64,000 nt of DNA, taken from positions 173,568-237,567 of the forward strand of contig QANZ01013408.1 in the NCBI GenBank assembly GCA_003254925.1, read 5' to 3'. This stretch comes from Chamaecrista fasciculata. Taxonomy: Eukaryota > Streptophyta > Magnoliopsida > Fabales > Fabaceae. The position numbers and the translations under genes were made by a program. Shown in pieces: positions 1-11,410 of this stretch; within the stretch, counting starts at the first letter, position 1; each line of letters begins with the position of its first letter. Under the pieces are notes generated by a model that saw only the letters and a list, made by a program, of their open reading frames with translations, ran no database searches and was not told the DNA's origin.

Positions 1-402
1 TTGCGCCACTCTAGGGAATTCAAGAAAGGGTCCTTGAATTTCCACCTTTGATTTGAAGATTCAAGAAGAGTTCTTAAGTCTCATCGTTTGTTCTTGAATA
101 TTCAAGAACCGTTCTTGAGCATTCAAGATTCATAGATAACTGTTCCCGTTTTTCACTTGGGAAGAAGTGAAGGAGGCTAGCACCTGGGCATCTGCCAAAC
201 TGCTCGTGTGGATCACCGGTAGAGGAAGGACACTCGAAGTGGACTTCTCAATTCGCAAGTTCATACGCACCGATTAAATATGGTAAATTTCTTTCCTTAA
301 CTGATATAAATGTTGATAGTGGATCCTGGAAGGAATCATAGGGAAGCCAAAAATTTTAATTTACCGTGTTTTCCGCTGCGCCAACCCTATGATTTCCCAA
401 CA
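1..402 (+). mobile_element. 3' end of an LTR (old LTR retroelement, solo LTR or 3' LTR)
   Basis: This stretch matches the last ~340 bases of the complete solo LTR at 16341-18670 (shared blocks include GAGGCTAGCACCT, ATCTGCCAAACTG and TGTGGATCACCGG) and ends in TTTCCCAACA, a normal LTR end. No primer binding site follows at 403, so it is a 3' LTR or a solo LTR rather than a 5' LTR on this strand. By eye the two copies are roughly three quarters identical, so they are old or from different subfamilies. The 5' part lies outside the window. Confidence 0.7.
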
Positions 403-555
403 TTCATCTCCTCTAGTTTCGTAATTGTTAGTTTTCCCTTTGGCCCCTGGGTATTTATACCCTCTCGAATGGACAAGATGATTTGTGAAAAATCCAGTTC
501 CACATCCTGTTCAATAAAACAGTACACCCACCATTTTACCAAACCAAAACCTCCG

Positions 556-2860
556 ATGGCTAACCCCCGAGAAATAAATTGGACGGACTCGAGTGATGGA
601 GATTCGGAAGCTGATGTTGAAGAACTGAACGACTATGAGGAGGCCCGTCAACCTCGATCACCTCCCCGACGAAGAATCGCAAGAGGTCCCTTAGTCAGAG
701 TAAATGAAACAAGAGCAGAGGATTATAGGAGATTCTGGCGAAAGTGTCTTATTGGCTCTTTTATTAATGAGAGGAAATTCACCATTAGAAGAGTCCAAGC
801 ACTCATCAATGAATTCTGGAATTTGAGAGGAGAAGTGCGCGTAGTTGGAGGCACGGAAAGCAACTTTATTCTATTTTTCTCTAATGATGGAGAGAGACTC
901 TTCATCCAGACGGAAGGACCCTGGTCTTTGCAGGGTGGCTTGTTCTTCTGTGCCCCTTGGGAGCCCAACATAGTCCTTACTGATTATAAGGTAATAGAGA
1001 TCCCCATTTGGGTTCAGCTATGGGGACTTCCTTTGGAATTTCAAGTTCCGGCAATAGCTAGAGCCTTATGCAGCATTTTTGGTGAAGTTTTGAATGTGGA
1101 TTGGGCTCCTAGAATACCGAGGAATTTACGTTTTATGAGGGTCAGAGTCCGCATTCCAATTAGGCAACCCCTCCTAATGGGCTTTGTCTTACAGTCCGAC
1201 CACCACCTGTTTTGGATTCAGTGTCGTTATGAGAGAATTTTTTAGACTTTGCTTAGGGTGTGGCAGAATTGGTCACACTTCACTTGCTTGTACCTGGACC
1301 GAGCAAAGAAGAGCTTCAGCGTTGTATGATCAAATGAACATCATCAATCAATTTGTGGGCCTAGAGACGGGTTATATGGTCTCCAGATTCCATTTTGTTA
1401 ATGAGGCTAGGGCTTTTTTAAACCATACTAATAGGAGGTCTACCAGGATTACTCAGCGTCAAAATGCTCATGGAATTGAACTGTTCCCACTCAGACAACC
1501 TCTTCTAGAGTATGAATATGATCATCTCGGATTTTTTGATGAAAATGGAACCATTGGAAACCATTCACATGCTGAAATTCCTAATGATCAAGCGTATGGC
1601 CCACACCCTCTGTATCCTTTGGAACCCCCAGAGGAAGAGATGGAGGAAGACCCGATGGAGGAGGAGTTGAACATTGTGATTGATACTGAAGAAGGGAATG
1701 GTTTTTTTGGGGACCACAATCAATCCCCTGACTCGACGGAAGAGCCTGAGGAGATATCCGAGGATCAGGTGGTCCCGGCTGGTCAAGGAAATGATGAAAA
1801 TATCTCTGATATCCCAAATTTGGAAAGGATGGATATCCCTTTCAGGCCGAGAGAAGTTATTAGTGTACCTGAAATTGAAGAGATGGAGGCTGACCCTGAA
1901 CTTTTGAATGAAGCTGTGAGATTCTACACAACCCCTCCTGCAAATATTTTCCCTATTCCTTATCAGGAAATTGTCCATTTCCTTGAACAGGATGAAAGTA
2001 ATAGACAGAGGTTCTTCCCCTTATGCTGGATGAACTGTGAGGAAGAAGGGATGGTAATAGGTACAGGTAAGCTAGTTTGGGATCCCATTAGTTATCCTTT
2101 TTTCAATGAGAACAATGTGTTAACATCTGAAGAGGATTTAAATTTCTGGTGTCATTCTTGTACCTTATTCGAAAATTCCTTTTACAAACCCATTGACACA
2201 TATCAAGATCCTCATGGTGATGAAGGAAGTGCTTCTGGGCATGGGGGAAGCTCCAACTCTGCAGATAGCATCACTGTTGGAACTATTACCCCCATGCCCC
2301 CAAGGAGTATAGCTACTGGAAGTCTCTGTCCGCAGGAAGAATCTTATGAGATGTTGAGAAGACTGAGATTCACTACTACTCTAAATGCAAACAGTGACAT
2401 GCCAAGAATTTTGTTAGAAAATATCTGGAGGTTTATTGATAATACAGTGGGAAACCTCAGGTTTGGTCAGACTGACTCGTCTGTTTTTGAGCACAAGAAT
2501 GAGATGATAGTGTGGAGCTCACCAGGGGAGTCAGATGAGAGGAACGAAGTGACAAGAAAGAGAAGATGGGAGGAGAATGAATCTCAACAGACTTGTAGTG
2601 GACAACTGCCAAATAAAAAACTGAAAATTTGGAATCTTGAGATCATCCTTCCCCCGAGAAAGAGGAAAGGTGTCATCATTGAAGAGCTTGAAGAGGAAAC
2701 AGACTTGGGCTCACCAAAAAGGGCTAAGTCGGAGGATCCTATATCTGAACCTGGAACAGACGAGGTGGAAGCAAATCTGGAGTACATTTGTGAGATGTTA
2801 AGCAAATTTTCTATAGGTTTTAGGGTGGTTGTACCAGAACAACCCCCCGAGGAATCATGA
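556..2860 (+). pseudogene. LINE ORF1 (DUF4283 and CCHC zinc-knuckle nucleic-acid-binding protein), frameshifted
   Basis: ORF1 proteins of plant LINEs bind the element's RNA. The start at 556 (MANPREINW) is preferred to the in-frame ATG at 310, which lies inside the LTR. The N-terminal ~225 residues form a DUF4283-type domain (FWRKCLIGSF, then GPWSLQGGLFF, then WVQLWGLPLEF). A zinc knuckle CLGCGRIGHTSLAC (C-x2-C-x4-H-x4-C) is encoded at about 1256-1297. A long acidic, low-complexity tail rich in E and D follows to 2860. One break is visible: a run of six T near 1234-1239 has one T too many, moving the frame just after YERIF; past it the frame is open to the stop. The TGA stop overlaps the ATG of ORF2. 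Confidence 0.85.
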
Positions 2861-5800
2861 GGGTCCTTTCCTGGAATTGTCGGGGTCTAGGCAAAGCCCC
2901 GACAAGACATAGACTGAAGAATATTTGCCTAAAATATAATCCTGATGTTTTATGCCTGCAGGAAACAAAATGCAATTTAGACAAACTTAATTTTTTGTGC
3001 CCCACTCTAGGTTTTGACTATGTTTGTAATGTGGATGCTAAGGGTAAGAGTGGGGGTCTTGCTGTTTTTTGGAGGAATCCTCTTGTATTTCAACCTTTAT
3101 CTATATGTAAGAATTGGATTCATGGGTACTTTCGTTTGTCTGCTGACCACAAAATCATGCTTTCAAATATCTATGGTCCTCCAAAAAAACATAAAAGATA
3201 CAGACTTTGGAATTTCATCAAATCCGTGGACCATTTGTCGGATCCTTGGCTCCTCATTGGAGACTTTAATCAAGTCTTTTACCAAAATGACAAATGGACA
3301 GGAAGCTCAAAGGCCAAGAGTAATAAAAAACCTTTAGAACTCATGCAAGCTCAAAATCTTGTCGATATTGTTTCTAAAGGACAACATTTTACTTGGAGCA
3401 ATAATAGAACTCAAGGACAAAGGATATATGAGAAGCTGGATAGAGGCTGGTGCAATTCAAATTAGTTGGCACTTTTTGAGCAAACGTGGATAGAAGTAAT
3501 GCCTATTGCTGGTTCTGATCATGCCCCAATTTTACTTCATACAGAAGGATCTGAGATGAAAATTAATAGACATTTTCTGTTTGAGGCCATGTGGCTTAAA
3601 CATCCTGACTGTGGTAAGATTGTTAAGAATGCCTGGAGTGGTAATGGACATGGTAATGGACAAGGATCCGCTGCATATCAGTTCATGGAGAAAATCAAGA
3701 GGACGACTACGAATCTAAAGTGGTGGAATAAACATCACTTTGGTAACCTTAAGACTCAAATCTTGGACACTGAAAAAACCCTTGCCAAGTTTCAAGATCA
3801 AATCACTAAGAGCTCTTCCCAAGATGATCTTGATAAAGAAAAGGGTCTTAGGGCAAAGTTAGAGTTCCTCCTTCATTGTGAACAAATTTTTTGGGCTCAA
3901 AGAGCCAAACAGATGTGGCTTATTAATGGAGAGAGGAATACCAAGTATTTTCACTCAGTGGTCAAACAAAGAAGAAGCAGGTCGAGAATTGTTGCTATCA
4001 AAGATCCTTTAGGAAATTGGAATTGGAATGAAAAGGATATTTTGAAAGCTGCAAATGATTACTTTAAAGATCTTTTCACTCCTCCTGATAATTGCACTAT
4101 GGAAGCTACAACCAAGATGATCCAAGATGCCCAAATTATTAAATTGTCGAGCAATCATCTGGACATCCTCAACAAGCCTTTTACAATAATGGAAATAGAA
4201 ACGGCGCTGTTCCAACTAAATGGGCATAAGACCCCTGGTCCTGATGGTATTCCGGCCATTTTCTATCAAGAATTTTGGCCCACAGTAGGGAAGGATCTTA
4301 TTGATATGGTATCTTCCTTCCTCAATAGAGGGTACTTATTTAAGGCTCTCAATCAAACTATCATCACTCTCATCCCTAAGGGTGACAATCAAGAGAGTTT
4401 CAAGGACTTTAGACCCATTAGTCTGTGTAATGTGGCTTACAAAGTCATTTCTAAAACGCTGGCTAATAGACTCCAACAGATCATGGGAGACGTGATTACT
4501 CCTTTCCAGAATGCCTTTGCAAAGGGTCGGTTGATTAGTGACAATATTTTAATGGCTCATGAGCTCATCAGATATATCAGAAGATGTAGGAAAGGGAAGA
4601 AGTACTGGGCAAGCCTCAAAATTGATCTGTTTAAAGCTTATGATAAAATCTCTTGGGATTTCCTCTTGGCAGTTCTAAAAGAAATGGATTTCCCTGCAAA
4701 TTGGGTGCAATTTATCTCTCAATGCATCTCAACAACTTCCTTTAGAGTCCAGATCAATGGCAACTTATCAGAGCCTTTTTGCCCAAAAGCTGGTCTTAGA
4801 CAGGGTGATCCCTTGTCGCCATACCTGTTCATTCTTTGTATTAATGTCCTTTCAGGTATGTTAATTAAGGCCCAAAAAGAGAATGTTCTAAAAGGAATCA
4901 AAGTCTCAAGACAAGCCCCTTCCATAAATCACCTCATATATGCAGATGATATCTTGTTGTTTTTCAAAGCAGACTTAGACTCATGCAACAAAGGAAATTT
5001 TCTCTTCTTTTGGTTTAGTCTCAGGTCTTGTTGTTAACCCTTCCAAGTCTGATATCACCTTTAGCCCAAATACACCCAATAGATTCCAGAAGATTTTATG
5101 CAAAAATTCCTCTTTCAAAAAAGTGGAGAAATTCAGCAAATATCTTGGAAGTTTTATAGATGGGGATACCAGGAGTAGGAGGAACTTTGAGGAAATATAT
5201 GAGATTCTTCAAAGAAAACTTTCAGGATGGAAATCAAAACTTTTGTCTCAACCAAGTAGGGTTGTCCTAATTAAATCAGTCCTTTCTTCTGTTCCCGTGT
5301 ATCATCTCTCTTATTGTAACCTCTCAGAGAAAGAAGCCAAGCAATGTGATACTGTGGTGGGAATATGTAAAACTTCCAAGATAGAAGATTTGGCTTGGAA
5401 TAAAATTTGTCAACCTAAACAGAAAGGGGGTTTGGGAATTAGAAGATTTGGTGATTTCAATAAGGCTTTATTGGGAAAACAGGCCTGGAGAATTATTCAC
5501 AATAGGGATTCTCTCCTTTCCAGAGTCTTTATGGCAAAGTATTGCCACGATAAAGATAACCTGATTTTCAAAACGAACTCTCTCTCCTCCCCTTTTGCGA
5601 GAGCCATTTGTAAGAGAGCTGAAGAGATTGTCAAGAACTGTAGATGGAGAATTGGGAATGGTAATAATATTAGAATTGGGTGTAATCTCTGGTTTAAACC
5701 AGCTCAGGAAATTCAGGGTATCCGGACTGTTGCTGATCTTATAACTAATAGGCAGAGTTGGAACGTTGAATTAATTACGGAGATGTTTAGTGAGAATGAT

Positions 5801-6886
5801 GCCAGAGAAATCATGAAAATTCCTCTCTCGCAAACTGATAGACCTGATTCTATAATTTGGACTAAAGGCAAGGATGGCGTTTACGCAGTGAATAGTGCTT
5901 ACAAGGACATTCTTAATAATAGAAATGAGACAATTATAACTCCTAACTTCGACTGGTCTGCTCTTTGGAAAGCGAAGTTGCCACCTAAACTTACTCTGTT
6001 TATTTGGAAGTGTATTCACAATAGCCTTCCTCTTGGCACCAACCTTCTAAAAAAGAATTTCAAAATTGATGGCTCTTGCGCCTTCGGGTGTGATGTGATT
6101 GAGGATGAAAACCACCTCTTCTTCCAATGTCCGATGACCAGGGCTGCGTGGTTTGGCTCTCCTTTGGGTCACAGGAATGAGTACCTCCCATCTACAGAGT
6201 TCAAGACATGGATTCACTACTTTCTTACAGGTCAAGACCACCACATGGATTATGATGACCTCACCGAACATGTGTTTTGGTTCTGCTGGGCTATTTACAC
6301 TCATAGGAATGAGGTTAAATTTAAATCAGGAAATCCTGCAACAGAGTCAATCATCAACATTTGGAGAAACCAAATTTCCATGAAGAATTTCTCCAAAATT
6401 GTTGCTGAAGATCTGAGTTTCACTCTGAATAATAATAAAAGCGGCATTCCACCCAGAATTCAGAACAATTACAAATGGAAAGATGGTGATATCCTTATTG
6501 CAGGAGAAAGGTTTAAGCAGACAAAGACAAATATCTTTACTGCATTCTGTTTTAACACTAATGGACCTATGTTGCTGTTTTATTTCTGTGAGAGTGACAG
6601 GTATCATCTGGAGGAAACCTTCTATAAAGGTTTCAGAACCTTTTTGGAGTATAGCAAGGAGTTTCGAGACAAGAGTGCTCGTTTGGTCTGTCAACCAAGG
6701 TTCTGCCACAGAGGAAAGTTGCAAAACCACAATCAGCAAGTAATGATTATTAAAGAAGACAATAACGTAATGCTTAATGAGAGTGGTAGCAATTGGAGGA
6801 TTGCGTCTTCCAATCATAGAATGAAGATTAAGGAGCTTTGGCCTTGGATAGATAGCTATCTCATGGGAACTATGTGTTTTATGTAG
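2857..6886 (+). pseudogene. LINE ORF2 (endonuclease - reverse transcriptase - zf-RVT), broken
   Basis: This would encode the endonuclease and reverse transcriptase for target-primed integration. The AP-endonuclease domain starts at once (LSWNCRGLG, then QETK, GDFN near 3260, SDHAPI near 3517). The RT spans about 4215-4990 (GPDGIPAIF, FRPISLCNVAYK, GLRQGDPLSP) with the catalytic YADD at 4939-4950. A zinc-binding RT-associated domain follows (LWKAKLPPKLTLFIW to ENHLFFQCPM, about 5957-6140). Breaks: an in-frame TAG at 3463-3465 and a frameshift near 4975, after which translation is open to 6886. Around 5360 the usual FWWG-type stretch is short, suggesting a small in-frame loss. The final ~190 residues show no RNase H motif I recognise. 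Confidence 0.85.
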
Positions 6887-6958
6887 GTTTTGTTTGGGTT
6901 GTTTTCTGTTTTCTCGGTTTTTTCCTTCTTTCTCTGTTATTGTTAATTCAAAAAAAAA

Positions 6959-7640
6959 ATCACATGACACACTCTTGCAAATGCATAACCATCAATAAGT
7001 GTCAATCTTATCCAAATATCCAACGTAAAAGGAATTGAAATCGTCAAATATAAACACAGTCTGCCAGCCTCTTCTAGTTCTGTGGCGTTGCGTTGGATAT
7101 TTGTGGAAAAAAAAAAACCTTCAGTTTCTTATCTGGTTGGGGAGGGAATGGAAGTATGCATAGTGATTAGAGGATAAAATTTTGGTAATCAATGGGTCAT
7201 TTTGTTTTTGAGAGTTTTACTTTAAGATAACACTTCATTTTTACCTTTGCTATTCCTTCCCGCAAGAGTTGATCAATCTCCCATGTAGGACTTGGATTTT
7301 GATTCATATCCATTGGGATATGAAGGATTATATTTATAACTTCCTACAAATTTGAGGAATAATATGATTATCAATGTGAGTAAATATGGTTTGGAATTGG
7401 GACTCATGATGATATTTATAGATGTATGTTAGGAGCAAAACCATGGTCTTGTATTTTTTAGTAGGCGCTATCGGTTTTTGACATTAATTTTTTATATGTT
7501 TTACCTATTGTGGAAATGCAGTTTTCTTTTATTTTGATGGACGGTTTTAGTTTTTAATGAATGTAAATAGACCAAAATCATGGACTTATTTTTTTTAGTG
7601 GGCGCTATCGATTTTTGAAAACAGTATTCATATATTTTAT
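6959..7640. repeat. Duplicated block, copy A (matches 9638-10480)
   Basis: The sequence beginning TCACATGACACAC at 6959 is repeated at 9639, and the two copies run parallel for roughly 700-850 bases (for example GGAATGGAAGTATGCATAG and GATATGAA.GATTATAT in both). By eye the identity is about 80-85%. Copy A is followed by an inverted arm; copy B is not. No protein-coding signal was recognised. It looks like a member of a dispersed repeat family, not a gene duplication. Confidence 0.7.
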
Positions 7641-8040
7641 TTGTTGTGAAAACCGATAGCGCCCACTGAAAAAGATAAGCGCCCATTGAAAAAGAAAGAA
7701 AAAGCACAATTTTCTCGATTACTGAAATATAAAATAAAGAGCACTTTCTTTAAAAACTAAACCGCCCACTGAAAAAGAAAACCACAGTTACTCAACAAAT
7801 AAAATTTGAAACAATGAGCTTTATTTTTAAAAACCATTAGCGCCCATTGAAAAAGATTAAACCATGGTTTTTTGCTCTAAACTTATATATAAATATCACC
7901 ATTAGTTCTAATTCTAAACTATATTTCCAACATTGATAATCGTGTTATATTTCAAATATGTAGGATTGAGGTTTTAGATATAGTTTTTCATATCACAATA
8001 GATATGAATCAACATTTTAGTCTGATATGGGAAGCTCAAT
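7265..8040. repeat. Large fold-back (inverted repeat) with GGGCGCTAT modules
   Basis: The left half (about 7265-7630) and right half (about 7650-8040) are imperfect reverse complements: the GATTCATATCCATTGGGATATG end on the left pairs with CATATCACAATAGATATGAATC on the right. The motif GTGGGCGCTATCG occurs near 7464 and 7598 and, inverted (CGATAGCGCCCAC), near 7653, 7678, 7762 and 7839. The centre lies near 7640. Such structures are typical of fold-back or long-TIR non-autonomous DNA elements; no transposase is present and the superfamily is undetermined. Confidence 0.65.
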
Positions 8041-9637
8041 GTTTGTTCAGAAAAACAACAAAAGTAAAGATGAAGTGTTGTCATGAAGTAAATGTACAGA
8101 GAGAAAGATCGACTCATTGATTTACCAAAAGATTTCCTTGAAAGGCCAACTCCGCACATGTTGTTGCAAAAGAACTTTAATGTCCTTACCCCATTCTCAT
8201 TGTTTATGAGCATATGGTTGCAGATCTGGTGATCTCCATGGACAACATTCAGGAGATCAAAGACCAAGAAGCTTGCAGAAATGTATGCAGTTTGGCTACT
8301 TACACACCCCAAAGATATTAAATAATTAGTTAATTCTTTTTGTTGATATTATTCAGAACATTCTCATTAGAGGTGTATGTTTCTATTTACATTTATTGGT
8401 GTAGTCAAGTATAAATTTCAAAGTTTTCTTTTGGAATTGAACTTTTACATGAATGAATATATTCTTTAGCTTAATCTATCATATTGCTTGTAGAAAACCA
8501 TTAAGATGGAAGGATGGAACATGGTGGTTTGTTTTAGCAGAATTATCACTACAATTTTTCTGGAAGATTAACATTATAATATAGACTTACCTTTTAATTA
8601 TAACATTACTAATTAATTAACCAAATGATTTATGTTTATTTGGCTTTAATTGTCTTCTTCTTGTTTTAAGAAGTTCAAAGATTAAAAATATTAGAGAAAA
8701 TGTAACCATACAACCATATGTTTTTGCCGCCGCAAGAAATGGCTTTCTATTTGTTGACGTCAATGTCTATGGGCTGCCTAGCAACATTAGGGCTTCGGTT
8801 TTTTCGGGTCGCCTGGCTCTTTCGGCTTTGAGCCTATTTTTGGGCTTGTAGTCTTTTCTTTTGGGCTTTTAGCCCGTTTTATTAAAAAGAAAGATGATAT
8901 TACCCGTTAAAAATTAAAAAAATAATTGTGATTTTTAATCATCGACTAGAATAAAAAAATAATATAAGCTATCTAGGAAGAAGAAAATGGTGATTTTACT
9001 CAACTATGCACTCTTATGAAAATTATTATGGCCCAATTATGAAAAGTAGAAAATCATTACATTATTAAAAAAAAAACTATAGTTTCTTAATAACTAAATT
9101 CATGATAGTTGTGACATATTTATGTTTATGATAAATTAAGAGACACAATGGGCAAACACATATGGTAATACACTCTTCTTCGTCATAATCTTCAGTGGTG
9201 AAGCATTAAACCATAGAAAATACAAAAGCATTTGGTTTACTTAATCAATAATCTTATATTACACTTACAGGTTTATTCTCAGTCATGCCTTATGAAAAAA
9301 TGAATGAACTATTTAATATGAACAATAATAGATGTAACAAAAGTTAAAAGATTTATGCTTAGTACAAAATATAGATCAAAGTTGAAACAAGTTTTACACA
9401 TTAATATCAATGCGTCTTTGATGCAATGATAAGTGAACTACACTCCAAATTGAAATATCGTCTAAGTTCGAACCTTGGAGTTGATATTGTTGGGATGACT
9501 TTAACTATTCGTTCTCGACTTGAATGAAATTGGTCTTCACCTAGACCGTTACACGGATAAGTAAGAGAAACTCGTGATTATAATAAAATATATCTCTTTA
9601 AGTATGCAACTCTCTCATACATCAATTATACACACAA
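8041..9637. other. Intergenic, no gene recognised; possible SINE-like segment near 9405-9600
   Basis: AT-rich sequence without a convincing coding region. A short GC-richer patch lies at 8730-8880. Near 9470 the string GTTCGAACC fits a pol III B-box (GWTCRANNC), with a weak A-box-like stretch ~50 bases before it, so a degraded tRNA-derived SINE is possible but not demonstrated. Confidence 0.3.
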
Positions 9638-10596
9638 TCACATGACACACGCTTGGCAAATGCATAACCCTCAATAAGTATCAATCTTATCTAAAGCTCA
9701 AATTAAACGTGAAAGGAAGTGGAGTCCTCAAATATAAATGCAATGTCTGCTAGCCTCTTCTGATTTTGAGTCGTTGCGTTGAATATTTGTGGAAGAAAAA
9801 CCCCAGTTCCTTATATGGTTAGGGAGGGAATGGAAGTATGCATAGTGATTAGAGGATAAAATTTTGGTAAATCAATGAGTCGATTTGTTTTTAGGAGTTT
9901 CATTTTTAAGATAGCACTTCATCATTACCTTTGCTATTCCTTTTTGCAAAAGTTGATCAGCCTACCATGTAGTACTTAGATTTTGATTCATATCCATTGG
10001 GATATGAATGATTATATCTATAACCTCCTACAAATTTGAGAAATAATATGATTATGAATGTGAGTAGATATGGTTTGGAGTTGAGACTAATGCTAACATT
10101 TATAGATGTATGTTTGGAGCAAAACCATGGTCTTCTCTTTTTCAGTGGGCGCTATTGGTTTTTGAAAATGATGTTCATAAGTTTTACCAGTCGTGAAAAT
10201 CACGGTTTTCTTTTATTTCGATGGGCAATTTTGGATTTTAATGAATGCATATGTTTAGAACAAAATCATGGTCTTATCTTTTTCAGTGGGCGCTATCCAT
10301 TTTTTAAAACAATACTCATATGGTTTATCTATTGTGACCATCACGCTTTTCTGTTATTTGAATGTGCAGTTTTGATTTTTAATAAATGCACTTATTTGTT
10401 TTATGTTTTAGGTATTGGGAAAATCGAGTTTTATGTTTTTCAATGGGCGCTATTAAATTTTAAAATTGATTTTCATTATTTTATATTTTAACTGTTAAAA
10501 AAAGAGGATTTTTTTTTTCAGTAGACGGTTTTTTTGGCCTGATTCAATAGACGTTTTTTGTTTCTAGAAAAATAGTTGTTTATGTTATGTTTCAGC
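9638..10596. repeat. Duplicated block, copy B, with forward GGGCGCTAT modules
   Basis: Second copy of the 6959-7640 block. The module TTCAGTGGGCGCTAT recurs at about 10142, 10284 and 10441, spaced roughly 140-155 bases, each followed by TTTTTGAAAA-like sequence. The block is interrupted at 10596 by a hAT-type MITE and resumes at 18892 (AATAGACGG, then TTCAATGAGC). Confidence 0.65.
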
Positions 10597-11410
10597 CAAG
10601 GTTTTAAAAACCGGACCGGACATTCAACCGGTTGAGGTAGGGGTTTAAGGTTCAATGGTTCGACCAGGGTCCAATAGGTGGCAAATAAATAAATTAAAAA
10701 AAAAAAAAGCTTAGAAATGATAAAATTCTAACTCTAATAGAATAAATATAGTCAATTTTCATAATATTCATTAATATAGGGTGCGTTTGGTACGCTGTCA
10801 TCTTAGATGTCGTAGTATCTTAGATGTCGTGGTATGTGATACCATAGTATAAGATACCTGATATTTATAATATCAATGTTTGGTATGACAATACCATAGT
10901 ATAAGATACCTGATATTTATAATATCAATGAAATTGAAGAAGTGTTACAGTATAAATGCATTTATTTCTATTTGGCTCTCATATTGTTGTTCTTCTTATG
11001 CTTTGCTCTGTTTCGAAACCTTTTGGAGAGACTCAGGAAACTTAATTGGGATTCTGAAATAAAATTGAATACATGTAGCGCAAAATCCCAGTTGAAAGCT
11101 CACTAATTTGAATTTGATTTGTCTCAAATATAAACTTGAAAGCTAAGTGACATTTCAAAGACTGCCAGAAAGAAGAAAAAACTGAAGTAATTGTGTGGGT
11201 CTTCTTATCATTGTTTCCTTTTGGATAGCTAGTTTGAATGTAAGTATGTTTCTCTAATTTCCCATATTACTTGGAAATGCCAAATGAAGGACTAGAGTTT
11301 GATGTTTCCTATATATTATATACACACTCAAAAGGGAATTATTTTGTTTTTTAGAGTATAGTTTGATGTTTCCTATATATTATATTATATTATGTTCTGG
11401 GCATGATATG

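Larger units (their letters stand above)
403..6958 (+). mobile_element. Near full-length L1-type LINE
   Basis: The unit holds a short 5' leader (403-555), ORF1 (556-2860), ORF2 (2857-6886), a 3' UTR of ~60 bases and a terminal A-run ending near 6958. Domain order (DUF4283-like and zinc knuckle in ORF1; endonuclease, reverse transcriptase and zf-RVT in ORF2) is that of plant L1 LINEs. No target-site duplication could be matched: the 5' side abuts the LTR end at 402, while the 3' side runs straight into a block that is repeated at 9638. Three coding breaks are visible, so this copy is not autonomous as it stands, but its length argues for a fairly young insertion. Confidence 0.9.

Noticed and set aside
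310-555. Upstream in-frame ATG for LINE ORF1
   Set aside because: It lies in the LTR end; the LINE begins after 402 and the ATG at 556 starts the recognisable protein.
9405-9600. tRNA gene from the GTTCGAACC B-box
   Set aside because: No cloverleaf could be folded by eye and the A-box is poor; at most a decayed SINE.
10036-10491. 151-codon open frame with repeated GLLFFSGRY and GLIFFSGRY words
   Set aside because: The repetition is that of the DNA module GTGGGCGCTAT; the frame is a by-product of the repeat and is closed in copy A.
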